The notes below the pieces were generated by a model, which saw nothing but the letters and a program-made list of their open reading frames with translations, made no database searches and was not told the origin of the DNA. The translations under genes and the position numbers were made by a program. This document shows, in pieces, positions 17,578 through 27,336 of a stretch of 64,000 nt of DNA (its first letter is position 1; each line of letters starts with the position of its first letter). This stretch comes from Magnetococcales bacterium (GTDB lineage Bacteria > Pseudomonadota > Magnetococcia > Magnetococcales > JADFZT01), in the NCBI GenBank assembly GCA_015232395.1, contig JADFZT010000003.1:62001-126000 (forward strand), read 5' to 3'.

Positions 17578-17968
17578 ATCAGCCCTTCTCAATGGAAGTG
17601 GTGGGCAACAGACCGAGCGATAGCAAAAACAAGCCCGCAGACCATCCAGCCAATCAGCAGATGTTCCTGAAAAGCCATCTTTAACTCTTTATTTTCCCGT
17701 CATTTCCCCGGTTTCAGTTGACATTTCTCCTCAGTACGAAGACCATGCTTCGTTTCTTCGAGCGATGGAGAGGCCGTTTTCCAAAGCCTCCTTTCGAACG
17801 ACAGGTCAGCCATTTGAAAACACCTCTTTATTCGATCGATCCGCCAACTGTTTCAAGGCTGGCGTTGGACGCCTTTAGCGATATGTCAAAGTAGACATTT
17901 CAGGTTGGAAGCGACCATCTGGCGTAAAGAGTAAAACGGTTTACGTCCAAAGGGGGACGGAAAGAAAG
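17578..17968. other. Intergenic region upstream of feoB
   Basis: This 391-bp stretch has no credible gene; in particular no feoA frame was found. It contains a short imperfectly spaced palindrome, ATGTC-N6-GACAT (17883-17898), about 70 bp before the feoB start, and a TTGACA at about 17718 without a convincing -10. No Fur-box-like sequence was recognised. Confidence 0.4.
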
Positions 17969-20107
17969 ATGGAAAACACCAAGCGCACCATCACAGTGGG
18001 GTTGATCGGCAATCCCAACTGCGGTAAATCGACACTTTTCAACAAACTCGCCAAAGCCAATGCCAACATCGGCAACTATCCCCGGGTGACGGTGGATATT
18101 CAGGAGGCGGTTTTTGAATATAAAGGCCACACCATCCAACTTTTGGACCTGCCGGGAATCTACTCCCTCACCTCCAAATCTCCGGAAGAGCGCTTGGCCC
18201 GAGAATTTCTCCATTCTGAAAAAGCGGATGTCCTGATCAACATTCTCGATGCGGGCAACATGGAGCGCTCCCTCTTTTTTACCACCCAACTTTTGGAAAT
18301 GGGGCAAGCCACGGTCTACGCTCTGAATATGATCGACGAAGCCCATAAAAAGGGCATCCGGCTGGCTACTGATCAGATTTCCAGCATGTTGGGCGGCCCG
18401 GTGGTAGAGACCTCCGCACGCAATGGTGAAGGGCTGGAAGCCTTGATGGATGCGGTTATTGCCCGCCCCCATCATGACGAAATCCAACCGGTGGATATCA
18501 CCTATGACAGCCATCTGGAGAGTTCGGTCACCAATGTGCAACAGCTGATCGCCGAACTCCACCCGGACGAGATGGACAGCCATCAAACCCGATGGCTGGC
18601 GATCAAACTCCTGGAGGGGGACGATGAATTTTTGGAGCGCCAGGAAGCGGACCACACGGTACTCATCGAAATGGTCCGCCGGGAGCGGTTCGATCTACAG
18701 CGCTCCCATGGCGATGAGTGCGAAACCATGTTCGCCTATGCCCGATACGGCTTTATCAACGGCCTCCTTTCCGAAACCCGTACCACGGTGGAAGATCCGG
18801 CCAAGCGCATGGAGTGGACCCGGCAGGTGGATCATTTCCTGCTGCATCAATTTTTGGGACTGCCCCTCTTTCTGTTTTTGATGTGGCTGATGTTCGAAAC
18901 CACCTTCACCATGGGTAACTTTCCTGCGGGATGGATCGACTCCGGTGTGCAGTGGTTTTCCAGCGGGGTAAGCGCCATCCTGCCTGCGGGGCTGGTGCAC
19001 GATCTCCTGGTAGAGGGGGTGATTGCCGGTGTGGGAGCAGTGATTGTTTTCCTACCCTATATCCTGATTCTCTTTTTCTTTTTAGCCCTCTTCAACGAAA
19101 CCGGCTATATGGCTCGGGCCTCCTTTTTGCTGGACCGGGTGATGCATATCTTCGGACTCCACGGCAAGGCGTTCATTCCCCTGGTGATGGGGTTCGGCTG
19201 CAATGTGCCTGCTGTCATGGCGACCCGCACCATCGAAAGCCCCCGCTCCCGGCTGATCACCATTCTGATCAACCCCTTCATGTCCTGCTCCCAGCGGCTG
19301 CCGGCCTTTATTCTTCTGGCGGGCGCCTTTTTTACAGATCGCCAGGGACTGGTCATCTTTTCCATGTATATCATCTCCATCGTGGTGGCCATGGGGGCAT
19401 CGGTGTTTCTGAGCCGGTTTGTGATTCACGGCGGCAAGGAATCCTTCGTCATGGAGCTTCCCCCCTATCGGCTCCCCACCTGGGAATCGATTCTCTTCCA
19501 CATTTGGGAAAAAGCCTACGATTTTGTCCGCATGGTGGGAGGGGTGATCGTGGCGGGTTCCATCATCATCTGGTTCCTACAGGCCTTTCCCCAGGAGATT
19601 CCCTTCGGCACCGACTATGAAGGGCAGATTGCCAGCCTTTCCTCCCAGCAGACCACCCCTGAGACCGCTGAAACCATCAGCCAGCTTAAGCGGCAGCGTC
19701 ATCAGGAGCGGCTGGAAAAAAGCTATCTGGGGGTGTTGGGCCAATCCATCAGCCCGGTTTTTGAGCCTTTGGGGTTTGACTGGAAGGATGCCGTCGCCAT
19801 CGTCACCGGTATTTTTGCCAAGGAGGTGGTGGTGGCCAGCTATGCCGTGCTTTATGCCCAGGATGAAGGCAGCCATGGAGAGGGCTCCGACTCCCTCCGG
19901 GAGGAAATCTCCCATGCCATGGCCCCTCTCACTGCGTTTGCCCTGATGGTTTTTCTCCTGCTCTACTCCCCTTGCCTCTCGACCATCGCGGCCATTCAGC
20001 GGGAGACGAAAAGCTGGGGGTGGGCTGGATTTTCGGTGGTGTTTTCGTTGAGCATCGCCTGGGTACTGGCTTTTGGCATCGTCTCTTTAGGGGGGTATGT
20101 GGCATAA
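17969..20107 (+). CDS. feoB: Ferrous iron transport protein B
   Basis: A 712-aa Fe(II) transporter of the inner membrane. The N-terminal G domain has G1 GNPNCGKST, G3 DLPG and G4 NMID, followed by a helical switch-like region to about residue 285. The membrane domain has at least eight segments from about 290 on, with the family motifs GFGCNVPAVMATRTIE and INPFMSCSQRLPAF, each containing a Cys lining the gate region. Length is normal for the shorter FeoB class (700-770). No feoA or feoC is adjacent. It is monocistronic, ending in a clear terminator at 20175-20225. Fe(II) uptake is central in microaerophiles and magnetite-forming bacteria, but nothing here shows a magnetosome link. Confidence 0.95.
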   Translation: MENTKRTITVGLIGNPNCGKSTLFNKLAKANANIGNYPRVTVDIQEAVFEYKGHTIQLLDLPGIYSLTSKSPEERLAREFLHSEKADVLINILDAGNMERSLFFTTQLLEMGQATVYALNMIDEAHKKGIRLATDQISSMLGGPVVETSARNGEGLEALMDAVIARPHHDEIQPVDITYDSHLESSVTNVQQLIAELHPDEMDSHQTRWLAIKLLEGDDEFLERQEADHTVLIEMVRRERFDLQRSHGDECETMFAYARYGFINGLLSETRTTVEDPAKRMEWTRQVDHFLLHQFLGLPLFLFLMWLMFETTFTMGNFPAGWIDSGVQWFSSGVSAILPAGLVHDLLVEGVIAGVGAVIVFLPYILILFFFLALFNETGYMARASFLLDRVMHIFGLHGKAFIPLVMGFGCNVPAVMATRTIESPRSRLITILINPFMSCSQRLPAFILLAGAFFTDRQGLVIFSMYIISIVVAMGASVFLSRFVIHGGKESFVMELPPYRLPTWESILFHIWEKAYDFVRMVGGVIVAGSIIIWFLQAFPQEIPFGTDYEGQIASLSSQQTTPETAETISQLKRQRHQERLEKSYLGVLGQSISPVFEPLGFDWKDAVAIVTGIFAKEVVVASYAVLYAQDEGSHGEGSDSLREEISHAMAPLTAFALMVFLLLYSPCLSTIAAIQRETKSWGWAGFSVVFSLSIAWVLAFGIVSLGGYVA

Positions 20108-20174
20108 GGTCAGCGATGTGAGGAACCCCACTCTCCCCACCTTCGAGGGGTGGGAAAAGTGGATGTTTTCAGAC

Positions 20175-20225
20175 AAAAAAGGCGTCACCCTGGTCTTGGC
20201 AAACAGCCTGGGGGACGCTTTTTTT
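20175..20225 (+). terminator. Rho-independent terminator of feoB
   Basis: A stem GCGTC-ACCC / GGGG-GACGC flanked by A6 before and T7 after (20219-20225), about 70 bp after the feoB stop. It could work in both directions. Confidence 0.75.
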
Positions 20226-20583
20226 GTTCCACCAGCTGCCTCCCCACAGCGGGAAAAAACGGACCCCCCATAAACCTAAATCCGGCAGTTGGGCGTACGC
20301 ACATGCCCCAGCCTCTTGATCCACCAAGCCAATCGGGAGAAAGTCTTGTGACCAATCAGGTGACGGCGATTTCTCCCAATTCACTATGCGAACCAATATC
20401 CTGCACCAGCCGCACAGGCCCAACTGCCGGATTTAGGATAAAGGGACTCCCCCTCCACGGCACCCCCCTCCTCCACCGGAACGATCTGGGCGCTCAGATA
20501 GGTGGCAAGATCCGCCAAATCCTGCTCGCTCAGATTGAACAACCAAAGACAAAAAAATCATCCCCATGACTTTCAAATCAACT

Positions 20584-20822
20584 CATACTAATTCTGGCTC
20601 AAACGATGAGCTTAAGGCCATTGTTTGATCTTCATTCAAAACCGAAAAATCTGCCACAGAGAACACAGAGGCCACAGAGGATAATCATGAAAAACAGCTG
20701 AATATTCCGAACACTACCTGGAACGCGTTTTGGCTCGATTTTGGTTTTCTCTGTGTTCTCCGTGTCCTCTGTGGCTAAACGTTTGTTTTGTTCGACTCAC
20801 CTTCTGAACCGGAATTAGTATG
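20584..20822. mobile_element. MITE-like non-coding element with terminal inverted repeats
   Basis: Terminal inverted repeats of 18 bp, CATACTAATTCTGGCTCA (20584-20601) and TGAACCGGAATTAGTATG (20805-20822), match at 16 of 18 positions. Inside, a second inverted pair of CCACAGAG/ACACAGAG-type sequence (about 20653-20679 and 20749-20776) makes the whole unit foldable. There is no open reading frame. This fits a miniature inverted-repeat element or a mobile intergenic repeat; no transposase is in the window. Confidence 0.55.
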
Positions 20823-20855
20823 GGCTTTTCTTGAAGGCCATCACGATCTCCCTGG

Positions 20856-20875
20856 ATCCCCGCTTTCGCGGGGAT
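20856..20875. repeat. REP-type palindrome
   Basis: A perfect 8-bp stem ATCCCCGC/GCGGGGAT around a TTTC loop, inside GGATCCCCGCTTTCGCGGGG followed by ATGACGA. This is a widespread repetitive extragenic palindrome type in Proteobacteria, often present in many copies per genome. Confidence 0.6.
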
Positions 20876-20952
20876 GACGAGTCAGGGAATCGTGTCCAAT
20901 TTTCAGAGAGAACTGCAATATATGAATCACCCCCCTTCAGGGGTCATCCAAC

Positions 20953-20997
20953 AAAAAAAAGGGTGGGCACCGTAGATAGCGTGCCCACCCTTTTTTT
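20953..20997 (-). terminator. Bidirectional rho-independent terminator of the double-Cache receptor gene
   Basis: A perfect 10-bp stem GGGTGGGCAC/GTGCCCACCC with a 10-nt loop, flanked by A8 and T7. It lies 34 bp beyond the stop of the minus-strand gene ending at 21031. Confidence 0.9.
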
Positions 20998-21030
20998 GAT
21001 TGATTCAGCCGTTGGATTGAAACGAATCGT

Positions 21031-23967
21031 CTAGAACTTTTCAAACTCGTCGTCAGATCCACCACCGCCCAAATCCAGGCTCACGCCACCACCACCTCCG
21101 CCGCTATGATCCGGAAGGGCTTTGGCTGGTGCACGCCTGGGAGCAGCAGCCTGAGGAGCTGGGGCTCTCCGGGGTTGCCCACCACCCTGCTGGGGCATGC
21201 CGGCCAAAGTGTTGCCATCCAACTTGAAGAAGCTGATAGCGTCACTCAACATATCGGCCTGGGAAGAGAGTTCCTCAGCCGTTGCGGCCATCTCTTCGGA
21301 GGCGCCGGCATTTTGCTGAATCACCTGATCCAGCTGGGAGATGGCCTGGTTGATCTGGGCCACACCGGTATTCTGCTCGGAGCTGGCAGCGGAAATTTCC
21401 TGAACCAGCTCGGCGGTCTTGCGAATATCGGGTACCAGCTTATCGATAATCGTCCCGGCCCGCTCCGCCACCTGCACGCTGGAGGTGGAGAGTTGTCCGA
21501 TCTCACCGGCAGCCGTCTGACTCCGCTCAGCCAGCTTGCGAACCTCAGCCGCCACCACCGCAAATCCCTTGCCGTGCTCACCAGCCCGGGCAGCCTCAAT
21601 GGCGGCGTTGAGCGCCAGCAGGTTGGTCTGCCGGGCGATCTCCTCGATGATGCCGATTTTGCTGGCGATCTCCTTCATGGCGGTGACCGCTTCATTCACC
21701 GCGTTACCCCCCTCCTGGGCATCGTTGGCGGCGCTGGAGGCGATCTTTTCAGTGGTTTGGGCGTTGTCGGTATTTTGCTGAATATTGGAACCCATCTCCT
21801 CCATGGCCGAGGAGGTCTCCTCGATGGAGGCCGCCTGCTCGGTGGCCCCCTGGGAGAGCTGTTGGGCGCTGTCGGAGAGTTCGTTGCTGCCCCCCGACAC
21901 CTGACCGGAAGCGACGGAAATTTGCGATACCACCTCCCGCAGCTTTTGACCCAGGAGCCCCAGATCGTTGGTCAGCTGACCCAGTTCATCCTGATCTTCT
22001 GAAGCACAGGTAATACCGAGATCACCGTCGGCTAACTTACTCAGATTGCCGGAACAGCCAGTAATGTTATTGGCCAGAGTGTTGGCGATCATCACAGCCA
22101 CTAACACAACGATACCGGCAACAATCAAAGCGGCGATGGTCAGAGCCAGTATCAAAGCATTGATGGGCTGTTCCACCTCTGCCAGGTCGATCTCAGCCAG
22201 AAGCGCCCAGGTGATACCGCCCACCGTGAGGGGTGTATAGGCGGAAAGCACCGGGTTGCCGTTATAGTCATCGATCACCTTGGCATCCACCTGTCCGGAA
22301 AGCGCCTCCGTAGCCCCTTGGGTATCCACCCCGTTGCTGGCGACGCTACCGGCGAAGGAGGCTGCAACCGTATGGCCCTGGGGATCCAGGAAGGAGTCGG
22401 AGCGCATCAGCTTGTCCGGTCCCACCAGATAGGTCTCACCGGATTCACCCATGCCAACCCGCATCTGCATGATGGAATTGATCGCCTCCAGGGGTAGCTG
22501 CAAGGCCACGATCAGCTCTACCTTGCCGTTATGGACCACCGGTTGCGCAACGAAAGCCGCCGGAGTGCCGTTGCTGGGAGCGTAGGGAGCAAAGTCAGCC
22601 ATGCCGAAACGCTTGGTTTGCAGCACACTGCGGGTCAGTTCACCCAGGTTGGAGCTGGCATATTTGCCATCCACCATATTGGTCTGATAGTCCGCCTCCC
22701 GGGTGGCGGTATAGAAGACATAGCCGTTGGGATTCATCAGGAAAACGTCATAGTAGCCGTACATTTCCTGATACTTCTTGAAAAATTCGTTGCCCTGATC
22801 ATCCACCGGGCTGAAAGCCTCAGCCACGTCGATTTCCGCCAGCATTGCCCAGCGCACCCCCAGAAAATCTATGGGAGCATAGGCCGAAAGCACCGGGTTG
22901 TCGTTATAATCAAGGATCACTTTCGCACCCTGCTTGCCACTGAGAGCAAGCCTGGCTGACTCCGTATCCACCTTACCCTTGACGGGATCGGCGAAACTGG
23001 CGGCCACGGTGTGATATTTGGGATCCAGGAAGGAGTCGGAACGCATCAGCTTGTCGGGACCGATGAGGTAGGTCTCACCCGATTTACCTAGACCTGTGCG
23101 TTCACCCATGATGGCGTTGATGCGGTCGATGGGCATTTGGAAAACCAACACACCGTGGCGTTTGCCTGCATGATCGAAGATAGGAGCCGCGATAAAGCTG
23201 GCAGGAGCACCGGCGCTGGGGGCGTAGGGAGAAAAATCGGTGAAAGCGACATAACCGGGCCGAAAATTGTCTGAGACCATACGGTAGATTTTAGCCAAGT
23301 CGGTATTCCGCCATTGACCGCTATTCAGGTCGGTCCCGAAATCCAGCTCCTTGTAGACCGTGTAAGCCACCTTGCCCGCTTCATTGACCAGAAAAACATC
23401 GTAGTAACCTCGATTTTCCAGCAAATTGCGGATCCAGGGGTGAAATTTGGCGTGAGCCCGATTGTAGAGGGTATCCTCCGTGTTGGCATCCAGCCGATGT
23501 TTTTGACCCGCCGGATTGGGATTTTCGGTGATATACATCCGCTGCAGCTCTGAGGTGACGCTGCTACCCAGCTGGTCCCACCCCGCCTCGAAAGCCTCCA
23601 GGCCATCAATCATCATGTGATTGCCAGCCAGGAGTTGGACATCCTCCTTGATGGAGCCCAGATAATTTTTGATCTGGGTGGTTTTGATCTGCTGTACCGC
23701 CCCCAATTTGCGGAAGGATTCCTCGCGCAGGGTGTTGACGGTCTCTACCAGCACCCCCATATCCCCTTCCCGCTCTGCAAAATATTTTTCGATCTGGCTC
23801 TTTTTTACCTCTCGCAAGGCGACCAATTGATTAAACGCAGTCTTCATCAAGGCTTCTTCAGCCCGATCACTGGAGATATAGCCCACAATGGTCAGGGGAA
23901 TCAGACCAACCGTCAGAAAGAATCCGATCAGTTTCGTCCGAATTTTGATGTTACCCAACTTCAGCAT
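21031..23967 (-). CDS. Methyl-accepting chemotaxis protein with two tandem Cache sensor domains
   Basis: A 978-aa receptor. TM1 is at about 12-30. Two homologous Cache-type modules follow: about 150-345 ([44 protein letters not shown]) and about 395-590 ([43 protein letters not shown]). TM2 (about 605-632), HAMP and a signalling hairpin with [21 protein letters not shown] come next. A flexible Pro/Ala- then Gly-rich tail ends in DDEFEKF, which fits the C-terminal CheR/CheB tether pattern x-[HFYW]-x2-[HFYW]. SD GGAGGT precedes the ATG. It is a lone gene outside the che clusters. The ligand is unknown. Confidence 0.93.
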   Translation of the reverse strand: MLKLGNIKIRTKLIGFFLTVGLIPLTIVGYISSDRAEEALMKTAFNQLVALREVKKSQIEKYFAEREGDMGVLVETVNTLREESFRKLGAVQQIKTTQIKNYLGSIKEDVQLLAGNHMMIDGLEAFEAGWDQLGSSVTSELQRMYITENPNPAGQKHRLDANTEDTLYNRAHAKFHPWIRNLLENRGYYDVFLVNEAGKVAYTVYKELDFGTDLNSGQWRNTDLAKIYRMVSDNFRPGYVAFTDFSPYAPSAGAPASFIAAPIFDHAGKRHGVLVFQMPIDRINAIMGERTGLGKSGETYLIGPDKLMRSDSFLDPKYHTVAASFADPVKGKVDTESARLALSGKQGAKVILDYNDNPVLSAYAPIDFLGVRWAMLAEIDVAEAFSPVDDQGNEFFKKYQEMYGYYDVFLMNPNGYVFYTATREADYQTNMVDGKYASSNLGELTRSVLQTKRFGMADFAPYAPSNGTPAAFVAQPVVHNGKVELIVALQLPLEAINSIMQMRVGMGESGETYLVGPDKLMRSDSFLDPQGHTVAASFAGSVASNGVDTQGATEALSGQVDAKVIDDYNGNPVLSAYTPLTVGGITWALLAEIDLAEVEQPINALILALTIAALIVAGIVVLVAVMIANTLANNITGCSGNLSKLADGDLGITCASEDQDELGQLTNDLGLLGQKLREVVSQISVASGQVSGGSNELSDSAQQLSQGATEQAASIEETSSAMEEMGSNIQQNTDNAQTTEKIASSAANDAQEGGNAVNEAVTAMKEIASKIGIIEEIARQTNLLALNAAIEAARAGEHGKGFAVVAAEVRKLAERSQTAAGEIGQLSTSSVQVAERAGTIIDKLVPDIRKTAELVQEISAASSEQNTGVAQINQAISQLDQVIQQNAGASEEMAATAEELSSQADMLSDAISFFKLDGNTLAGMPQQGGGQPRRAPAPQAAAPRRAPAKALPDHSGGGGGGVSLDLGGGGSDDEFEKF

Positions 23968-24489
23968 GATACCTCCAGATAACCGAAATAGTGGACCGAC
24001 CTCATTGACTGGAACAGAAAAAATTATTGATTACAAACAAAGAAACCAACCAATTCGTGTATATTCAAGCATGAAAGATAGAAATGTAACGGGCAGACAG
24101 GGGGGTTATCGCCAAGCGGTCCTCAGCCAAAGTGATCCTGCAAAAAGGACATATTCGGATGATGCGTCTAGAATCCCCCCCTATCAACCGAAAAAATACT
24201 GCAACATCATCCCAATAAATGCAACAAGAAAAAACATACACCCACATCGATTAAATCTTTAATAAATAGCCGTTTTCATGGCCTATAAAAAAATCTTTCT
24301 CTGGAAAGTGTAACGCCTACCTTCCCTCTTCCCTCTTCCCTCTTCCCTCTTCCCTCTTCCCTCTTCCCTCTTCCCTCTTCCCTCTTCCCTCTTCTGTCAG
24401 AAAAATCCGTCATTTTCCCAGCTTTCAAGAGTGCAACTGCTGTATATTTGCCTAACATTCCTGATAGCGACATTAAGAGAGAGTCAATC
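23968..24489. other. Divergent intergenic region between the receptor gene and cca
   Basis: This 522-bp stretch contains the SD of the receptor gene (minus strand) at its left edge, an AT-rich central part without recognisable genes, and the heptanucleotide microsatellite at 24324-24393 close to cca. Short frames on both strands have no domain and were not called. Confidence 0.5.
24324..24393 (+). repeat. Heptanucleotide microsatellite (CCCTCTT) x10
   Basis: Ten perfect tandem copies of CCCTCTT (AAGAGGG on the other strand). It lies 96 bp before the chosen cca start, in the divergent promoter region. Perfect identity implies ongoing slippage and copy-number change, so it may alter promoter spacing. 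Confidence 0.95.
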
Positions 24490-25764
24490 GTGAGGCCATT
24501 GTTAACCTACAAAGTCGGTGGTTCAGTCCGGGATCATCTCTTGGGGTTACCGGTTTCCGACCAGGATTGGGTGGTCGTAGGAGCGACCCCCCAGACCATG
24601 CTCGACCTGGGTTTCAGGCAGGTGGGGGCTGATTTTCCAGTTTTTCTTCATCCCCAGAGTGGGGAGGAGTATGCCTTGGCCCGTACCGAACGCAAGTCCG
24701 GCCCGGGATATCTTGGATTTACAGTCAACTTTGATCCTGGGGTGACTCTGGAAGAAGATCTTGAGCGCCGGGATCTCACCATCAATGCCCTGGCCATGGA
24801 TAAAACAGGGCGCATCATCGATCCATTCGGGGGGAGAGAGGACTTAAAAAACCGAATTCTGCGCCACGTCTCCCCGGCTTTTGGGGAAGATCCGTTGCGG
24901 GTGCTGCGAGTGGCACGCTTTTTTGCTCGTTTTCATGCCCTGGGATTTCAGATCGCTCCGGACACCCTGAACCTGATGACCCAGCTGGTTGATTCCGGCG
25001 AACTCGACCATTTGACCCCGGAACGGGTCTGGATGGAAACAGTCAAAGCTTTGGCCTCCCCCCGCCCCTCCCGGTATTTCGAAACCCTCCGCATCAGCCG
25101 GGGGCTGGCGGTGATTTTTCCGGAACTGGCCGCCCTCATTGGCCAGAGCCAACCCTCAAAACACCATCCGGAAGGGGATGCCTGGGTCCATACTCTGGAG
25201 GTGCTGGACCGGGCTGCTGAATTATCCTCCCACCTGCCGGTGCGGTTCGCAAGCCTCATGCATGATCTCGGCAAGGGAGCCACCCCCAAGGATGAACTCC
25301 CTCATCACTACGGACATGATGAGGTGGGGGGCCAACTGGTGGAAAAATTTTGCCAACGGCTTCGAGCCCCCAAATCCTATCGCAAACTGGCTGTGCTGGC
25401 CGCCCGCTTTCACATCCGCTGTCACTTGGCGGAGGAGATGCAGGCCAAAAAAATCGTCAAGCTCCTGGTCGCCACCGATGCCTTCCGCCATCCGGATAGA
25501 TTCCAAAATCTCCTCACCGTCTGCCAGGCCGATGCCCAGGGACGGGGCCAATCAGAAAAACAGGGCTATCCCGAAGGGGACATTTTGCTGGCTGGATTAA
25601 AGGCCTGCCAAAAGGTGGATCATCAAAAACTGCTCGCCCAAGGATTCCAGGGAGATCAATTCGCCCAGGCGCTTCACCAGGAAAGGGTACGGTTGGTCAA
25701 AACAGTCTTGGCAGAGAGAGCAGATAGCACAGAAGAATCAACGAGGCGTTACAAAAGGGAATAA
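24490..25764 (+). CDS. cca: CCA-adding tRNA nucleotidyltransferase with HD domain
   Basis: A 424-aa enzyme that adds or repairs the 3' CCA of tRNAs. The nucleotidyltransferase head has the KVGGSVRDHLLGLP motif at residues 7-20 and the metal-binding SDQDWVVVG. RRDLTINALAMD and the ERVWMETVKAL region follow. The C-terminal HD phosphohydrolase domain (about 220-330) has LMHDLGKG, as in the multifunctional E. coli-type Cca (412 aa). I chose GTG 24490 because AGAGAGAG lies just upstream and the family begins a few residues before KVGG. An in-frame TTG at 24448 is the alternative. A slipped heptamer repeat lies upstream. Confidence 0.93.
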   Translation: MRPLLTYKVGGSVRDHLLGLPVSDQDWVVVGATPQTMLDLGFRQVGADFPVFLHPQSGEEYALARTERKSGPGYLGFTVNFDPGVTLEEDLERRDLTINALAMDKTGRIIDPFGGREDLKNRILRHVSPAFGEDPLRVLRVARFFARFHALGFQIAPDTLNLMTQLVDSGELDHLTPERVWMETVKALASPRPSRYFETLRISRGLAVIFPELAALIGQSQPSKHHPEGDAWVHTLEVLDRAAELSSHLPVRFASLMHDLGKGATPKDELPHHYGHDEVGGQLVEKFCQRLRAPKSYRKLAVLAARFHIRCHLAEEMQAKKIVKLLVATDAFRHPDRFQNLLTVCQADAQGRGQSEKQGYPEGDILLAGLKACQKVDHQKLLAQGFQGDQFAQALHQERVRLVKTVLAERADSTEESTRRYKRE

Positions 25765-26462
25765 AACAGGTAGGCAGATCAGGCATCCGAAGCCAGCAAG
25801 TTTACCCGGGAGGGATCAACGGCTTCGTTTTTGAATCCACTTCAGGAGCCCAACAAAAACAGGCGGAGAGAAATCCATCCCCCTGGCATCCGCCGGGCGG
25901 TCTGCACTTGATCAAAATTGAAAAATCACTTCCGGCGCCGGAAGTCGTCATCCCAAAATTCCGTTCGGTTTGGCTGTGATCTCCACGTCGGAAACCGATC
26001 CTGGATGATCATGCAGCCCCGATGGGAACTGGGAGGTTCGCTACCGTTGAGAGCATCCGGCTTCCCTGTTGCCTGAGCGAAGGGAAGAGATGTGGATGGT
26101 CTCTTTTCTGGCTGTTGCCATAATCAATGCAATCATAATGCCAAACACCAAACAATCCGACATCCCCGAATAAACCCGCCAACCCCCTGCCCTGACTCAC
26201 CTTTTTCGACACCCGCCCCACCCCCCCTCACCCATTCCCTCATACGGCGGAAAACCGGGGGAAAATCCTGCCTATTGAATGAGTTAACGTTCTGCTGGGG
26301 CTATGAAAGGTTTTGGTCTCTTTGCAATCGTCTGACGGGATGACAAAAAATGGCACAAGGAGGAAAAAAGCGGTTGCAAATCGCCTTTTGGTTTCATCAA
26401 AGAAATGCCGAGGTGGGAGAGTCACAAGGGTCGCTTCAGCCCCCCCCAGGGCTGACAGAGAT
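25765..26462. other. Intergenic region between cca and mobA, no gene recognised
   Basis: About 700 bp between convergent genes. The only clear structure is a perfect 18-bp palindrome ACTTCCGGCGCCGGAAGT at 25928-25945. Short open frames here lack start signals and domains. No tRNA or terminator with a T-run was seen. Confidence 0.5.
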
Positions 26463-27101
26463 TCAATCCACCGACGAAAGCCACCCCTCAGCACGACGGA
26501 AGTCCGCTGGTGAGTTAAGATTGGCAAAGGGATCCCGACCGGTGGCTGAGAGGGGAAAATCCACTCGACGGTGGGGCAGATGGGTCAACCATCGCATCAG
26601 CCGCAACTGGCCTTCATCCAGAGCCCGGGTGATGGCTGGCAGCACGCTCCGGGGCCACAGCCCCACCACCGGATGGGTGCGCTGACAGCTCTCAGCCACC
26701 ACCGCTGTCGGCCCCTCCCCCATCCCAGCCGAAAGCTTGGCCACCAGATCACGGGGCAGAAAGGGCAGATCCACCGAGGCTGTGACCAACCAAGCCGCAT
26801 CAGTTGCCAAAAAAGCTGCCTCCATCCCTGCCAGAGGCCCCGGATAGTCGGCTCTTTTATCCGGGATCACTTCCCGAGAAAACTCCTGGAATCGCCTGGC
26901 ATCGCCGTTGGCATTGATCACCAACCGATCCACCTGGGGTCCAAGGCGCTCCAAAACGTGGCTGATCAGAGGTTTGCCGCCAAAGGCAATCAAGCCCTTT
27001 TCCACCCCCATCCGCCGGGAGAGCCCACCCGCCAGAATCACGCCAACCAGCGCCTCTCCAGGTCTGTCGGAAAGAGGCTGGAACTGCTTTGTTTCCCTCA
27101 T
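26463..27101 (-). CDS. mobA: Molybdenum cofactor guanylyltransferase
   Basis: A 212-aa enzyme that transfers GMP from GTP to molybdopterin to make the guanine dinucleotide cofactor used by DMSO-reductase-family enzymes, including nitrate reductases. It shows the nucleotide-binding loop GVILAGGLSRRMGVEKGLI, then PDKRADYPGPLAGMEAA and SVDLPFLP with the metal-binding Asp, and RTHPVVGLW. The start ATG 27101 is set by a very strong SD (AAAGGAGGTG) close upstream; open frame further upstream is unlikely to be coding. It is a lone gene. It fits with nitrate-related sensing elsewhere in the window, though no molybdoenzyme gene is present here. Confidence 0.92.
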   Translation of the reverse strand: MRETKQFQPLSDRPGEALVGVILAGGLSRRMGVEKGLIAFGGKPLISHVLERLGPQVDRLVINANGDARRFQEFSREVIPDKRADYPGPLAGMEAAFLATDAAWLVTASVDLPFLPRDLVAKLSAGMGEGPTAVVAESCQRTHPVVGLWPRSVLPAITRALDEGQLRLMRWLTHLPHRRVDFPLSATGRDPFANLNSPADFRRAEGWLSSVD

Positions 27102-27336
27102 CCCACCTCCTTTCAAAAAAACGGCCACTTCCCTCTGAAGCAGCCAAATCAACCTAAAAAAAATGTGTTGAAACAGGAAACCAAATCCGCTAACAAAAAT
27201 CCAAGAAATTGAGGCCCAACCAAACCATTGGCTTTCACCTCTGCGTGATGATTTCGGGAGCACACCAACGCCAGGCAATCACCGGAATCAGAACGGAGAT
27301 TTCATGTTTTGGTATCATTTGAACGGGAGAAGACTC

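Larger units (their letters stand above)
20108..21030. other. Intergenic region with terminators and repeats
   Basis: This 923-bp stretch lies between convergent feoB and the double-Cache receptor. It holds the feoB terminator, a 239-bp MITE-like inverted-repeat element, a REP-type hairpin and a terminator serving the minus-strand receptor gene. The plus-strand frame at about 20150-20569 runs through the feoB terminator, lacks a domain and was not called. Confidence 0.6.

Noticed and set aside
17718-17900. TTGACA and an ATGTC-N6-GACAT palindrome considered as feoB promoter or Fur site
   Set aside because: No acceptable -10 at 16-18 bp and no match to a Fur box; mentioned only in the intergenic entry.
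20150-20569. A 139-codon plus-strand frame after feoB
   Set aside because: It runs through the feoB terminator, has no SD, and shows no domain.
24324-24393. Microsatellite considered as a CRISPR or attachment site
   Set aside because: The 7-bp units have no spacers; there is no integrase, tRNA or flanking duplication nearby.
25905-25920. TTGATCAA considered as a second FNR box
   Set aside because: The two half-sites abut with no 4-bp spacer and no promoter or gene follows.
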